A DNA stretch of 64,000 bases, taken from contig NZ_CP095071.1 in assembly GCF_022919575.1 (NCBI RefSeq), forward strand, positions 1,240,001-1,304,000, in the 5' to 3' direction. The notes beneath the pieces are model-generated. The model saw only the letters and a list, made by a program, of their open reading frames with translations. It did no database searches and was not told where the DNA came from. This DNA comes from Gracilibacillus salinarum. GTDB taxonomy: Bacteria; Bacillota; Bacilli; Bacillales; Amphibacillaceae. The first letter of the stretch is position 1, and the number at the start of each line of letters is the position of its first letter. Below, piece after piece: positions 15,305 through 24,502 of this stretch. Position numbers and translations under genes: made by a program.

Positions 15305-17315
15305 GTAGAGTAGAAAACAGGAATTGGATATTGTCTTCTGTCCTCGGGTTTCAGGGTGTTCCACCTTACTAAGCCAGACTGAAAGGTAGTATCCTCCTCC
15401 TATTTCCCCTCATCAAACCGTACGTGAAGTTTTCCTTCATACGGCTTTCCGACGTTCTTCTTCCTTTGGCTTTACGGGTTATATAGCCAGTTTCACTAGT
15501 TTGTAACTTACTTCTTTGGCTGTTTCTTGCAGATAACCATGCTTATACCGCCTATTCTTCTTGTTGTTACGAAAGATGTTTAGTCGCTGTAATACATACC
15601 AATCAATTCGATTTAACCATCTTTTGGACATTGGAGAGAGTTGATAGTAATTCTTAAATCCTTGTAATTTGCGATTTAAGCCTTCTATTAATTCTTCCAT
15701 GTCTTCATGTAATTTAAAACGTGGTGATGTATATTCTTTTATTTTCTTTCGCATCTTCTTCATCGCTTTCTTACTAGGAATATGATGCATGAAATAGAAA
15801 ACGTGACCGCCTTTCTTCCGTACAGGAAACTTTCGATGATGAAAACCTAAGAAATCAAACCCTTCATTATCATCCCAGATATTGACAAGCTTTGATTTGC
15901 CTTCGTGTAACGTTAAATCCAGTTTCTTCATGATTCCTTGAATCACACGTATACTCCCTAGTGCTTGTTGCTTGGTTTTACACATAATGACAAAATCGTC
16001 CGCATATCGAATCAGCGTTCCCAAATGACCAAACTGCTTTTCCCATATCGTGTCCATGACATTTAGGTAAACATTAGATAGTAATGGTGAAATGACCCCG
16101 CCTTGCGGAGCACCCCATTCCGATTCTTGTAACGAACCGTCTTCCATAATACCTGCTTTTAACCATTTACGGACTAACTTGAGAATTCTCCGGTCACTTA
16201 TACGCTGTTCTACCAATTTCATCAACTTTTCATGATTGATGTTGTCAAAGTAACCTTGGATGTCGACGTCTAACACCCAATAGCTTCGTTTACTCTCTTT
16301 GCGAATTTTCGCAATCGCTTGATGAGCATTTCGCTTTGGACGAAACCCATACGAACTTTCTTTAAAGTCCGCCTCAAAAATGGGTTCGATTACAATCTTC
16401 ATTGCCATTTGTGCAACCCTGTCCTTCACCGTTGGGATGCCTAGTGGTCGTTTCTTTCCATCATCTTTCGGTATATAGGTTCGTAGCACGGGTTGAGGCT
16501 GATAGTCTTTCTCTTTCAATTCCACGTAGAGCTCATTCAAGAACTTCTTTTCTCCATAATCACTGATATCTTCCAGTGTTTGTTGATCGACCCCGCTACC
16601 TCCTCTATTTTCTCTCACTCTTCGCCATGCTTCCCATAGGATATCAGGTCGATGCATCTTATCATATAACGCATGGAACCGCCGTGTCTTACTTCCCTTG
16701 GCACAAAGGTATAATGTTCGTTGAAGTTGTCGAGCTTTTACATTATTGGTGTAGTTAGCTATTTTAGCATTCACTCACTCTTACCTCCTTAAAACATATG
16801 AACGAAGTAGGGTATTGGCTTCTGCCGTCCTTCCCTTCAGCCACGTTGTGTTGTCATGGCTTTCTTCGGTACTATAACCCCCTCCGACTTCCTCTCAGCC
16901 CATCCACCATTTCACATTACGCTTATAGGTTTTTGTTTTACTTCTTCTCTGAAGTGACCGAGGAGGATATCCCCAGTTCCGTTAACTACTTTCTTAACAT
17001 GTCGATCTCCATACCCCGAGGGATTCTTTGGTGTTGTCTATCCAAGTTCTTTACACCTTCCATGGTCTTCACCTATGAGCAAGAGGCTAGACTTCCCTTG
17101 TTCCTCTTAGAGGGTTGTAATTGTCGAGGCTACAAGATTCACTTTATGTTACGACCTGCTAAGTTGCTCGCACTCCCTAAAGAGTTACTTTGTCACGAGG
17201 CTTCAACCTTAGGATTTCTCCACCAGTTGCTCGTCAGCTACCGAGCGTCTTGGCACTTACTCGTATTGGACTTTCACCAACTAGCAATTAACGGCTTGCT
17301 GGGCACGCTACTCAC
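15305..17315 (-). mobile_element. Group II intron (IIC-like) with reverse transcriptase gene
   Basis: About 2.0 kb, reading leftward. The 5' end GTGAG (17311-17315) follows the T run of the GntR terminator, the target type used by group IIC introns. Domain V is visible at 15414-15449 as AAGCCGTATGAAGG-AAAA-CTTCACGTACGGTTT with the AGC triad and a two-base bulge. A plausible domain VI pairs GGGGAAATAGGA with TTCCTGTTTTCTACTC, and the 3' end CTACTCTAC finishes in AC. The 540 bases before the reverse transcriptase form domain I-III (no protein is supported there). The 3' exon is the end of repeat element E5. Confidence 0.8.
15479..16774 (-). CDS. ltrA: Group II intron reverse transcriptase/maturase
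   Basis: 431 residues. The reverse-transcriptase blocks are clear: RPLGIPTVKDRVAQ, SSYGFRPKRNAHQA, WVLDVDIQGYFDNINH (first catalytic Asp), APQGGVISPLLSNVYLN and the active-site box RYADDFVI. The C-terminal part (NRKLQGFKNYYQLS, DWYVLQRLNIFR) is the group II maturase X domain. There is no C-terminal HNH endonuclease, as expected for group IIC introns. It helps splicing of the host intron and copies it into new sites. A ribosome site AAGGAGG lies upstream (RC of 16789-16795). Confidence 0.9.
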   Translation of the reverse strand: MNAKIANYTNNVKARQLQRTLYLCAKGSKTRRFHALYDKMHRPDILWEAWRRVRENRGGSGVDQQTLEDISDYGEKKFLNELYVELKEKDYQPQPVLRTYIPKDDGKKRPLGIPTVKDRVAQMAMKIVIEPIFEADFKESSYGFRPKRNAHQAIAKIRKESKRSYWVLDVDIQGYFDNINHEKLMKLVEQRISDRRILKLVRKWLKAGIMEDGSLQESEWGAPQGGVISPLLSNVYLNVMDTIWEKQFGHLGTLIRYADDFVIMCKTKQQALGSIRVIQGIMKKLDLTLHEGKSKLVNIWDDNEGFDFLGFHHRKFPVRKKGGHVFYFMHHIPSKKAMKKMRKKIKEYTSPRFKLHEDMEELIEGLNRKLQGFKNYYQLSPMSKRWLNRIDWYVLQRLNIFRNNKKNRRYKHGYLQETAKEVSYKLVKLAI

Positions 17316-17341
17316 AAAAAAAGAGAGGCTGTAAACCTCTC
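17316..17341 (-). terminator. Rho-independent terminator of the GntR gene, intron 5' exon
   Basis: Stem GAGAGG-TTTACAG-CCTCTC on the minus strand, immediately after the stop codon, then seven T. The intron begins at the end of the T run. Confidence 0.85.
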
Positions 17342-17992
17342 CTACTCTAATGTATCCATTAACAAATTCGGTACAATCGCTTTGGCTTCTTCAATTTTTT
17401 GGTCCTTTAGTAAAGCGACAATACGGTTGATCTGTGGATGGAAATGTTCCATCGTTTCAACTTTCCATTTTACTTGTGCGAATACATTCAGAATATAAAC
17501 AGACTCATGATAAAATTTATTTAATGCCTTATTATCTGCTACTTCAAAGAAATAGCCGGTTAATACGTTTGCTTTCTGTTGATATTCTATCAGTTTCCGT
17601 TCGGCAAAGACCTCATCTAACGCCTCTAGTTTTTGATCAACGCCAGCGACAACAGTTGATTGTATCCATTGATCTTTAGACATATCAAAAGCCATTTGAA
17701 TTAATCCGGCCATTACCTCTGCATATTCTTTTATTTCTTTTTCAGTGAATGATTTGACGATTGTCCCTCTTCTAGGGATACGCTCTACAATATTATCAAC
17801 CTGCAGCAGATATAATGCCTCTCTGACCGGGGCACGACTGGTCTTGAGCTCCGAAGCAATATATTCTTCTACAATTTTGTCTCCTTGTACAAGATCTCCT
17901 TCCATGATTTTTTTTAGTATGTATTTTGCAATTTGTTCCGGTAAGGAAATACCGATTGCTTCCTCATTTTTGTTCCATCGTTCATTAACCAA
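17342..17992 (-). CDS. GntR/FCD-family transcriptional regulator
   Basis: About 216 residues. The N-terminal winged helix has AKYILKKIMEGDLVQGDKI, then LKTSRAPVREALYLLQ, and the wing RIPRRGTIV. The C-terminal helical region fits the FCD effector-binding type, although the metal-binding histidines are not obvious. The start is probably TTG at 17992, 8 bases after GGAG; the longer frame starting at 18046 has no site. Target genes are unknown; the divergent ATP-grasp gene is the nearest candidate. The group II intron sits right behind its terminator. Confidence 0.82.
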   Translation of the reverse strand: MVNERWNKNEEAIGISLPEQIAKYILKKIMEGDLVQGDKIVEEYIASELKTSRAPVREALYLLQVDNIVERIPRRGTIVKSFTEKEIKEYAEVMAGLIQMAFDMSKDQWIQSTVVAGVDQKLEALDEVFAERKLIEYQQKANVLTGYFFEVADNKALNKFYHESVYILNVFAQVKWKVETMEHFHPQINRIVALLKDQKIEEAKAIVPNLLMDTLE

Positions 17993-18198
17993 GTACTTCA
18001 CTCCAAACAGGTAATATCTACAACAGTTTATTATATATAATTTCAACCATTTTAGAAAGTGATGCTACAGTTATATGCCGTCACCTCATTCTACAAAGCA
18101 CCACACAAAATTTACAAATATATCATAATTACATCTAGCTTTTTTTCAAAAACATGCTACTATTAGATTGATAAAGTGAAAGAGATGGAGAGAACAAA

Positions 18199-19011
18199 AT
18201 GAAATTAGTATCGTTTAACGCTTTTCGTACAATTGGTATACCAGGTGTCACTTATATTAAACCTGATCATATGTTTAAAGAAATAGAAGTAATCAAAGAT
18301 GCTGATATATTATTATTTCCAGAAACCTGGCAAGTGCCGACACTTGTTTACGGTTTAAAGAAAGCTATCTTTCCTAATGTGGAAACCATGTTACTTGGCG
18401 AAAACAAAATAGAAATGACCAGAGTACTACAAGCCATCACTCCACAGCATGTTCCTTATACAGAAATACTGGCAAGTACAGAGCAAAATATAATAGATAT
18501 CCTAGAAACATTCCCATTCCCGTTCGTTGCGAAAGAAGCAAAGAACTCAATGGGTCAAGGCGTATTTTTGATTGAAAGTGAAGCACAATTCCGTTCCTAT
18601 GCAGAGCAAAATAATGCACTTTACGTCCAAGAATACTTACCAAATGACGGTAAAGATCTACGCGTTTGTGTTATTGGTGACCAAATCCACGCTGCTTATT
18701 GGCGCGTAGGAGCAGAGGGAGCATTTTTGCATAACGTTGCAAAAGGCGGAGAAATTTGTAATGATTTTATACCTGATGATGCTCTTGATTTAGTGCTTTC
18801 CGTTGCCAAATCATTATCCATTAATCATGCCGGTTTTGACGTAATCGTCAGCAACGGCAATTACTATATTCTCGAGTTTAATGTATTGTTCGGCAATCAA
18901 GGTTTACGAAATGAAAAAACTACAGTTTCAGAAGCCATTTATCAATATATTCTGTCTCAATTTGTGCCACCATATCCAACGGCACCAGCACCAGGAAAAA
19001 TTATTTCTTAG
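18199..19011 (+). CDS. RimK-like ATP-grasp protein
   Basis: 270 residues. The central and C-terminal parts follow the ATP-grasp pattern: PFPFVAKEAKNSMGQGVFLIE (lysine and glycine-rich loop), ALYVQEYLPNDGKDLRVCVIG, HNVAKGG, and the metal-binding ILEFNVLFGNQGL. Such enzymes join a carboxylate to an amine with ATP, as in RimK and glutathione-type ligases. Substrate and pathway are unknown. GGAGAGA lies before ATG. Divergent from the GntR gene. Confidence 0.8.
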   Translation: MKLVSFNAFRTIGIPGVTYIKPDHMFKEIEVIKDADILLFPETWQVPTLVYGLKKAIFPNVETMLLGENKIEMTRVLQAITPQHVPYTEILASTEQNIIDILETFPFPFVAKEAKNSMGQGVFLIESEAQFRSYAEQNNALYVQEYLPNDGKDLRVCVIGDQIHAAYWRVGAEGAFLHNVAKGGEICNDFIPDDALDLVLSVAKSLSINHAGFDVIVSNGNYYILEFNVLFGNQGLRNEKTTVSEAIYQYILSQFVPPYPTAPAPGKIIS

Positions 19012-19114
19012 TTCACTGAGGGGAGCGAAGCCTCGGAAACATACTCCGTATTTAAAATTAAAGCTGATAATATAACTGCTCACTTTTAAGATAGCAGAAA
19101 ATATACTACCACAA

Positions 19115-19250
19115 ATATTAGTTGCATATAGCGCAGGCCAACCACGTAGACCCCACAGAACGCGTAGTGGTTGGCTTGCGCTATCTTAGTATATAAATTA
19201 TTTCAATATTACCATTAAGCTGCTAGTTGACGTAATCAACAATTCAAGTA
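19115..19250. repeat. Interspersed inverted-repeat element, short copy E6
   Basis: A compact hairpin copy: TAGCGCAGGCCAACCACGTAG pairs with the complementary block ending GTGGTTGGCTTGCGCTA. It is followed by ATTATTTCAATATTACC and the degenerate terminal motif GACGTAATCAAC. The apical core is reduced to about 20 bases. It lies between two convergent genes (ATP-grasp and xpt). Confidence 0.65.
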
Positions 19251-19277
19251 CTATTTTTCAAATCCATGGATAGCTTG

Positions 19278-19895
<618 letters not shown>

Positions 19896-19966
19896 CTAAA
19901 AAACAGTGCTCTCGACATAGGATGAGCAATGTTCTTCAGGTTCTTTACCATGTTATCGACATCGCT

Positions 19967-20037
19967 CACTTATAGTCAGATTATTTACGGTAATCCGGTA
20001 GAAACACGCAGGCCATATCCCTGCTTTTATACAAGTG
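19967..20037 (-). promoter_or_regulatory. Purine riboswitch aptamer (guanine type)
   Basis: On the minus strand the P1 arms are CACTTGTAT and ATAAGTG. P2 and P3 loops are joined by GGGATATGGCCTGC, GTTTCTACCGGATTACCG and TAAATAATCTGACTATA. The base equivalent to position 74 is C (GACTATA), which selects guanine, hypoxanthine or xanthine and not adenine. A T run (19898-19903) lies after a long imperfect hairpin that begins at the 3' arm of P1. This hairpin is the probable termination switch, but its alternative folds were not resolved. Confidence 0.9.
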
Positions 20038-20059
20038 AGAATAATATACTTTATTCTAC

Positions 20060-20437
20060 CATGGTTCCGTATGCTTTTAAATAAAAATGACGACATTCAA
20101 ATAGTTTTCACTACCGTTTACACACCCAAATAGACACTTTACAACTAGTTGCGAGATACAGCACCATTCGTTATTCGGACAAATTTTGACAAAAATAGAT
20201 GATTACACCCCCAATCCGCTAAACGAAAGAGCTAATTATATATAAAGAGAATTATTTTATGTAAAACTGTAACCTTTTTCGTAGTATTTCGTCGAATAAT
20301 TAGTGGAAACTTTATTACAATATTGTAGAATTATTGTGGAATAGCTTGATTTGTTTACGTATTTTGCGTATACTTAAGCACGTTTCTACTAAAAAAAGCA
20401 ATTCATATTATAAGAGATTGTAAGTGAGGTATGTAAT
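20060..20437. other. Intergenic region between riboswitch and LCP gene
   Basis: About 380 A+T-rich bases with no convincing reading frame, repeat copy or hairpin terminator. It should hold the divergent promoters of xpt and the LCP gene, but no -35/-10 pair stands out clearly enough to assign. Confidence 0.5.
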
Positions 20438-21487
20438 TTGGCTGAATTTAGAACTGAAAGACGCAAAAAGAAAAAGTCATGGAAAAAGAGAATCCTGTGG
20501 TTTTTACTATTCATTGTCCTTGTAGTTATCGCTTTTGGAGTTTATATTTTAACGAATGTATTTGGAGCAGCACAAGATTCTCATGAAGAATTGAATCGAC
20601 CTGAAGGTAAGTCTGAGAAAAGGGAAGAAGCTGTAACGATCGGAGATGATCCGATTTCGATTTTGTTAATCGGTGTGGAAGACTATGAAACAGATGGTAA
20701 AAATGGTCGTGCCGATACACAGATTGTTGTGACACTGAACCCGGATACAAATCAGATGACAATGACCACTGTTCCTCGTGACACGCGAGTTGAATTTACT
20801 GAGGAAGAAGCTGGTCAATACGCTGGCTCTCACAAGATTAACGCGGCTTACACATATGGTTCTATCACAGGTTACGGCGCTAATAAATTAACCGTCGAAA
20901 AAGTCGAAGAAGTACTTGATATACCAATTGATGAATATGTAACGGTAAACTTTGATGGATTCAAAGAAATTGTTGATGCTTTAGGTGGCGTTACCGTAGA
21001 TATTAAAGAACCATTCTGGGAGAAAAACTTTTACGATAATGACGCACGTATTTACTTTGAAGAAGGAACTGCAAAATTAGATGGTGAAGAAGCACTAGCC
21101 TTTGTTCGAATGAGAAAACGTGATGTCAATGCAATTTATTCACGTGAGGAAAGACAGCGTCAATTTATTCAGGCATCCATTGATCAGGCGATCTCTGCTG
21201 GTACTCTGTTCAAGGTTGGCGAAATTTCCGATATTCTAGGTAAGAACATCACAACCAGTCTAAGTGCGACGGAGATTTATCAATTACAACAATCCTACTC
21301 TTCTATGAATGCTTCTGGCATTAAAACTTACGAAATAGATGGATCGGATCAAGTAATTGGTGGTTCTTATTACTTTGTTCCAACAGAAGAAGGATTAATG
21401 ACTGCATCACAACAATTGAAGTCAGAACTTGGTTTAGCTGAACCAATCGAAGACTCTGCAAATGAAGATTCAACAACGATAGAATAA
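20438..21487 (+). CDS. LCP-family (LytR-CpsA-Psr) cell-wall polymer ligase
   Basis: 349 residues. A basic N-terminus (RRKKKKSWKKR) precedes one membrane helix (ILWFLLFIVLVVIAFGVYIL) and a large extracellular domain. Hallmarks are ILLIGVEDYE, RADTQIVVTLNP, TVPRDTRVE, KINAAYTYG, and the catalytic arginine region LAFVRMRKRD followed by YSREERQRQFIQ. The family attaches teichoic acid or other glycopolymers to peptidoglycan. The TTG start has GAGGT 9 bases upstream. Single gene with its own terminator. Confidence 0.92.
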   Translation: MAEFRTERRKKKKSWKKRILWFLLFIVLVVIAFGVYILTNVFGAAQDSHEELNRPEGKSEKREEAVTIGDDPISILLIGVEDYETDGKNGRADTQIVVTLNPDTNQMTMTTVPRDTRVEFTEEEAGQYAGSHKINAAYTYGSITGYGANKLTVEKVEEVLDIPIDEYVTVNFDGFKEIVDALGGVTVDIKEPFWEKNFYDNDARIYFEEGTAKLDGEEALAFVRMRKRDVNAIYSREERQRQFIQASIDQAISAGTLFKVGEISDILGKNITTSLSATEIYQLQQSYSSMNASGIKTYEIDGSDQVIGGSYYFVPTEEGLMTASQQLKSELGLAEPIEDSANEDSTTIE

Positions 21488-21497
21488 ACGAATAAAT

Positions 21498-21541
21498 AAA
21501 AAGCGATTTTTCGTCCGAGCGGATCGAAAAATCGCTTTTTT
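21498..21541. terminator. Bidirectional rho-independent terminator
   Basis: Stem AAAAAGCGATTTTTCG with its complement and a 10-base loop, T run at the right. It separates the convergent LCP and aldolase genes. Confidence 0.88.
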
Positions 21542-21545
21542 CTAT

Positions 21546-22832
21546 TTATTTGGGTAACCCGAATGCCTGCTCCAGTTCGCTAATGCTTTGATCGTCTATC
21601 TGAACAATATCTCCTAAATCCTTAGAAGCTATTAATGCACGAGCACTGTAATCTGCTACTTCTAAACGGTCAAAGGCGTTTAATAAATCAGATCCTGTTA
21701 CAATTACACATTCATTCTCTACGATAGCAATGGGTGTTGCGGGAGTAAATACATCCGCTACTTTTTCGGGATCAGTATGTGGTGAAATCGCGGGTAATTT
21801 GGGAATATCACGCATTAAAATATAACTCTCCGGAATCGTCTTTGAATCCAATTCAGCATCTGTCACGGCAAATGCCATTACATGTGGTGGATGTGCCAGA
21901 ATGATTGATTCAATATGCGGATGCTTTTCATAAATATACTGATGCAAACGAGCAGATCGACTAGGCACCTTGCCACGCTCTCTTTTTCCATCCTCAATCC
22001 TTACAATATCACTTGGCTCTAGATAATGACGGTCGATATCATATGGTGTTATTAAAAATGACTCATTGGTTAATCGTTGAGAGAACGTACCTTGTGTACT
22101 TGTAAATAGTTTTTGCTTATAAGCACGATGAATTAATGAACACATCTTCGCACGCAACTCTCGTTCTTTAATGCTGTACGATTCAGGAACAAATTCTTCT
22201 AGTTCACTTTGGTTTTGATGTTTGGCAATTGTCTCGGTATCCAGTCCTTTGGCAGGAGCCATTCGATTAGCCTCGGCTTCAATACGTGCTGAGAAATCCA
22301 GTGTTTCAAAACGTTTGAAAGCATCAAACAGATTGTCATCTCCTACCACCACCCCATGATTCTCTAAAATAACAGATTGGTAGCCCTTCTTGAATTCAGC
22401 AGCAATTTTTTCTCCTAGATCGTTACTGCCTGGTAATCCGTATTTGGCAATTGCCACTTCGCCACACGTTTGATATACATTCGCCATAATTTTTGTGTTC
22501 GGTGCTTTTCGTACTATGCTAAAGGCCACTAGTGCTGGTGGATGTGCATGTACAATCGCTTTCAAATCTGGTCTCGCTTGATATATAAGTTGATGAAAAG
22601 GAAATTCACTGGATGGCTTATGAAGTCCTTTCTTTGTTCCATCTGGTTTGACGCACACCATATCATCTCTAGTTAAGCTTCCTTTATCCACTCCTGCAGG
22701 TGTAATCCATATATCGCCTTCATCATCTTTAATCGAAATATTGCCTCCTGATGTCGTTGTCAGGCCACTTTGATAAATTCTTTCCATAAACATCATTAAT
22801 TGATCAGCTGGATGAAACATGTCCAAATTCAT
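21546..22832 (-). CDS. Tandem class II aldolase/adducin-domain protein
   Basis: 428 residues made of two class II aldolase domains in tandem. Domain 1 (about 1-205) has the glycine loop TTSGGNISI and the zinc ligands in VHAHPPAL and ENHGVVVG. Domain 2 (about 225-420) has FTSTQGTFSQRL and ILAHPPHVM. In place of the HAH and NHG motifs it has LAH and ENECVIV, so at least one zinc-binding histidine is missing. Domain 1 is likely the active unit, acting on a sugar phosphate such as L-fuculose or L-ribulose phosphate; the true substrate is unknown. AGGAGG lies before ATG. Confidence 0.82.
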   Translation of the reverse strand: MNLDMFHPADQLMMFMERIYQSGLTTTSGGNISIKDDEGDIWITPAGVDKGSLTRDDMVCVKPDGTKKGLHKPSSEFPFHQLIYQARPDLKAIVHAHPPALVAFSIVRKAPNTKIMANVYQTCGEVAIAKYGLPGSNDLGEKIAAEFKKGYQSVILENHGVVVGDDNLFDAFKRFETLDFSARIEAEANRMAPAKGLDTETIAKHQNQSELEEFVPESYSIKERELRAKMCSLIHRAYKQKLFTSTQGTFSQRLTNESFLITPYDIDRHYLEPSDIVRIEDGKRERGKVPSRSARLHQYIYEKHPHIESIILAHPPHVMAFAVTDAELDSKTIPESYILMRDIPKLPAISPHTDPEKVADVFTPATPIAIVENECVIVTGSDLLNAFDRLEVADYSARALIASKDLGDIVQIDDQSISELEQAFGLPK

Positions 22833-22981
22833 TACGATACCTCCTATTATTGTTAACTCGCGGAAGATGCTCTGCTATACCTCTATTGTACTAAAACTGC
22901 AAAGAATACCTATAACGAAATTCATCTATTTATTATCCTAATTTGCCAGCTATATTTTTTCAGGCTTCAGATAAGGACCAG

Positions 22982-24462
22982 CTCATAAGTGTGAGAAAAA
23001 CCGGGTAAGTTCACCCGGTCCTAACTAAGAAAATTATATACAACTCAACTAGCTGCTTAGTGGTGAGTTTGAAATGTTTCATGTGCTGGGATGTTGCTCC
23101 GGTCGGGTAGAAAACAGGCGCGCGCATTCATGTAGAATCACGTTTCATGTAGCCCCCCCACGATCCCGGACGGTCGGATTTCCCGAGTCCGGTTCTGACC
23201 TTGGCTCTACCATAAATATGCCTTCCTCATATAATCTAGGTTTAAGTTCTAGCCAACATTCACCCATTACTAAATGAGTTTACTTATCTACGTGAATGTC
23301 TCAGGCTTTTTTTGTGTTGACTCTGCGTTCAACTTTGCCAGACAATCCGCCAAGTATCCAGAGCCCCTTTGCCCTATCTTGGGTGTTACCCTTGACAGGG
23401 ATAGAATCTTGTTCTATCTCTGAAGGCATTACCCTTCATTCTTCGCTACTACGGACTCATCCGCCGATCCTAAATCTTCCATTCCTATTTCGCTGTTAAC
23501 TTATAAGGATTGGTCTTTGCAGGTTGTTGCTAGTCCCTGCTAGAAGTAGGACCTTCCCGTCGTTATCTCTAAGAATCTTTCCCTAGATGCTAAAACCCCT
23601 ACCCCGGTTGCTTCTATAGTGCTCATTACCGTTTCTTCCTATAGAATATCAGCCTTCCCCAAGTTGGCAACAGGTCGGCGCAAAAACATTTATCCCTTCA
23701 ACAGCTTCAGAAAGGCGCGAATTTTCGGGGCTGCAGTATTCGTTAAAGCCTTTTGGCCTCTAGGTTTGCTTGCCACACAGGCTGTTCCGACCTTGTATTC
23801 TCTGCGTAATACAGGCCGCCGTGGCGTTTACTTCCAAGCAGAACGTGGGTCGTTACCTTCCCACGCATTGGATATGCTAGTCGTCTGAATCGGCAAATTG
23901 ACGACAGGAGACTTTCACTCCATTAGATTCTTAGCCTTGACGGCTACTCCGCCAACCACTTCGCGTCCTGCGGGGCACGGCTGAAGCTAACTTTGTGAAG
24001 AAAGGCACTTCACAAAGTGGATCTTCAGCACCTGCCTGTCCCGCGGGAGTCTACGTGGTTGGCCTCCGCTAGGATGTGGACTCTACAACTTTTGTAAGAG
24101 ATAGCATATTGATCAGTGTATATATAACAGGAATGGAATGAATAACATAATGCCTAGAACCACTGCTTTTAGCTGTTTCAAATGTTGTAGAACTTCCCTT
24201 AAGCGTAGGAAATAGGCGGAGACTCCCGTGGAATCAGCGCGAGCTGAAGATCCATTTATGAAAGAAAAGGATTTTCTTTCATAAATTAGCTGAAGCCGTG
24301 CCCACAGGACGCGGAGCCTATTTCCGGAGCTTTCCTCAGCAGATAATATATATCAAAATGACCATCTTGAAATACAGCCTTTGTTAACATAATCCATATT
24401 ATAGGAACTAAAATTCATGTTCAATGTGATTACTGCTGTGACTGTACTTATAAACTTTCTAT
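22982..24462. repeat. Interspersed inverted-repeat element E7, carrying intron copy A
   Basis: The left end is the terminator-like AACCGGGT...ACCCGGT hairpin followed by a degenerate terminal motif. The first hairpin (CCAACCACTTCGCGTCC, core ACTTTGTGAAG...CTTCACAAAGT, ACGTGGTTGG) is followed by a second hairpin (GTAGGAAATAGGCGGAGACT ... GCCTATTTCC) with the core TTATGAAAG...CTTTCATAA. The right end has CATAATCCATATTATAGG. An 850-bp intron-like insert splits the base of the first hairpin. The element fills the whole gap between the aldolase and mqo genes. Confidence 0.85.
23102..23951 (-). mobile_element. ORF-less group II intron-like insertion, copy A
   Basis: 850 bp, reading leftward, nearly identical to the copy at 62346-63194. 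A domain V-like hairpin (23161-23197) reads on the minus strand GAACCGGACTCGG-GAAA-TCCGACC-GTCCGG, with a GAAA-containing loop and a two-base CC bulge. About 59 bases further is the 3' end CTGTTTTCTACCCGAC, which matches the intron with the reverse transcriptase (CTGTTTTCTACTCTAC). Domain I-like motifs include GGAGTGAAAGTCTCC. No reverse-transcriptase frame is present. The 5' end (CGGAGTAGCC) lacks a clear GUGYG start, so boundaries may be off by a few bases. Confidence 0.7.
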
Positions 24463-24475
24463 ACTCACAAAAAAA

Positions 24476-24502
24476 TATAACTTGCTATAATAGCAAGTTA
24501 TA
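24476..24502 (-). terminator. Rho-independent terminator of mqo
   Basis: Stem TATAACTTGCTAT with its complement; it overlaps the mqo stop codon and is followed by T residues on the minus strand. Confidence 0.8.

Larger units (their letters stand above)
13228..15306. repeat. Interspersed inverted-repeat element E5, interrupted by an IS
   Basis: The left part (13228-13460) has the terminator-like hairpin CTGGGC...CCCGGT, the terminal motif CTATAATATGGATTATGT, GTAGGCCAACCACGGAGACT and the core ACTTTGTGAAG...CTTCACAAAGT. The right part (15151-15306) continues with CGCGGAGTGGTTGGACGG and the matching terminal motif ACATAATCCATATTATAGG. Joined without the IS they make a single 390-bp element with inverted terminal motifs. 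Its right end is also the 3' exon of the group II intron. Confidence 0.85.

Noticed and set aside
13228..15306. Composite transposon carrying the RT intron and IS together
   Set aside because: The IS has its own ends and duplication, and the intron has separate boundaries behind a terminator; they are adjacent insertions, not one unit.
16798..17334. 178-residue frame on the plus strand
   Set aside because: It lies antisense to domains I-III of the group II intron, has no ribosome site, and its composition is that of structured RNA.
23074..23888. Several 67-89-residue frames, repeated at 62297-62743
   Set aside because: They fall inside the ORF-less intron-like inserts, are antisense to its RNA strand, and resemble no reverse transcriptase or other family.
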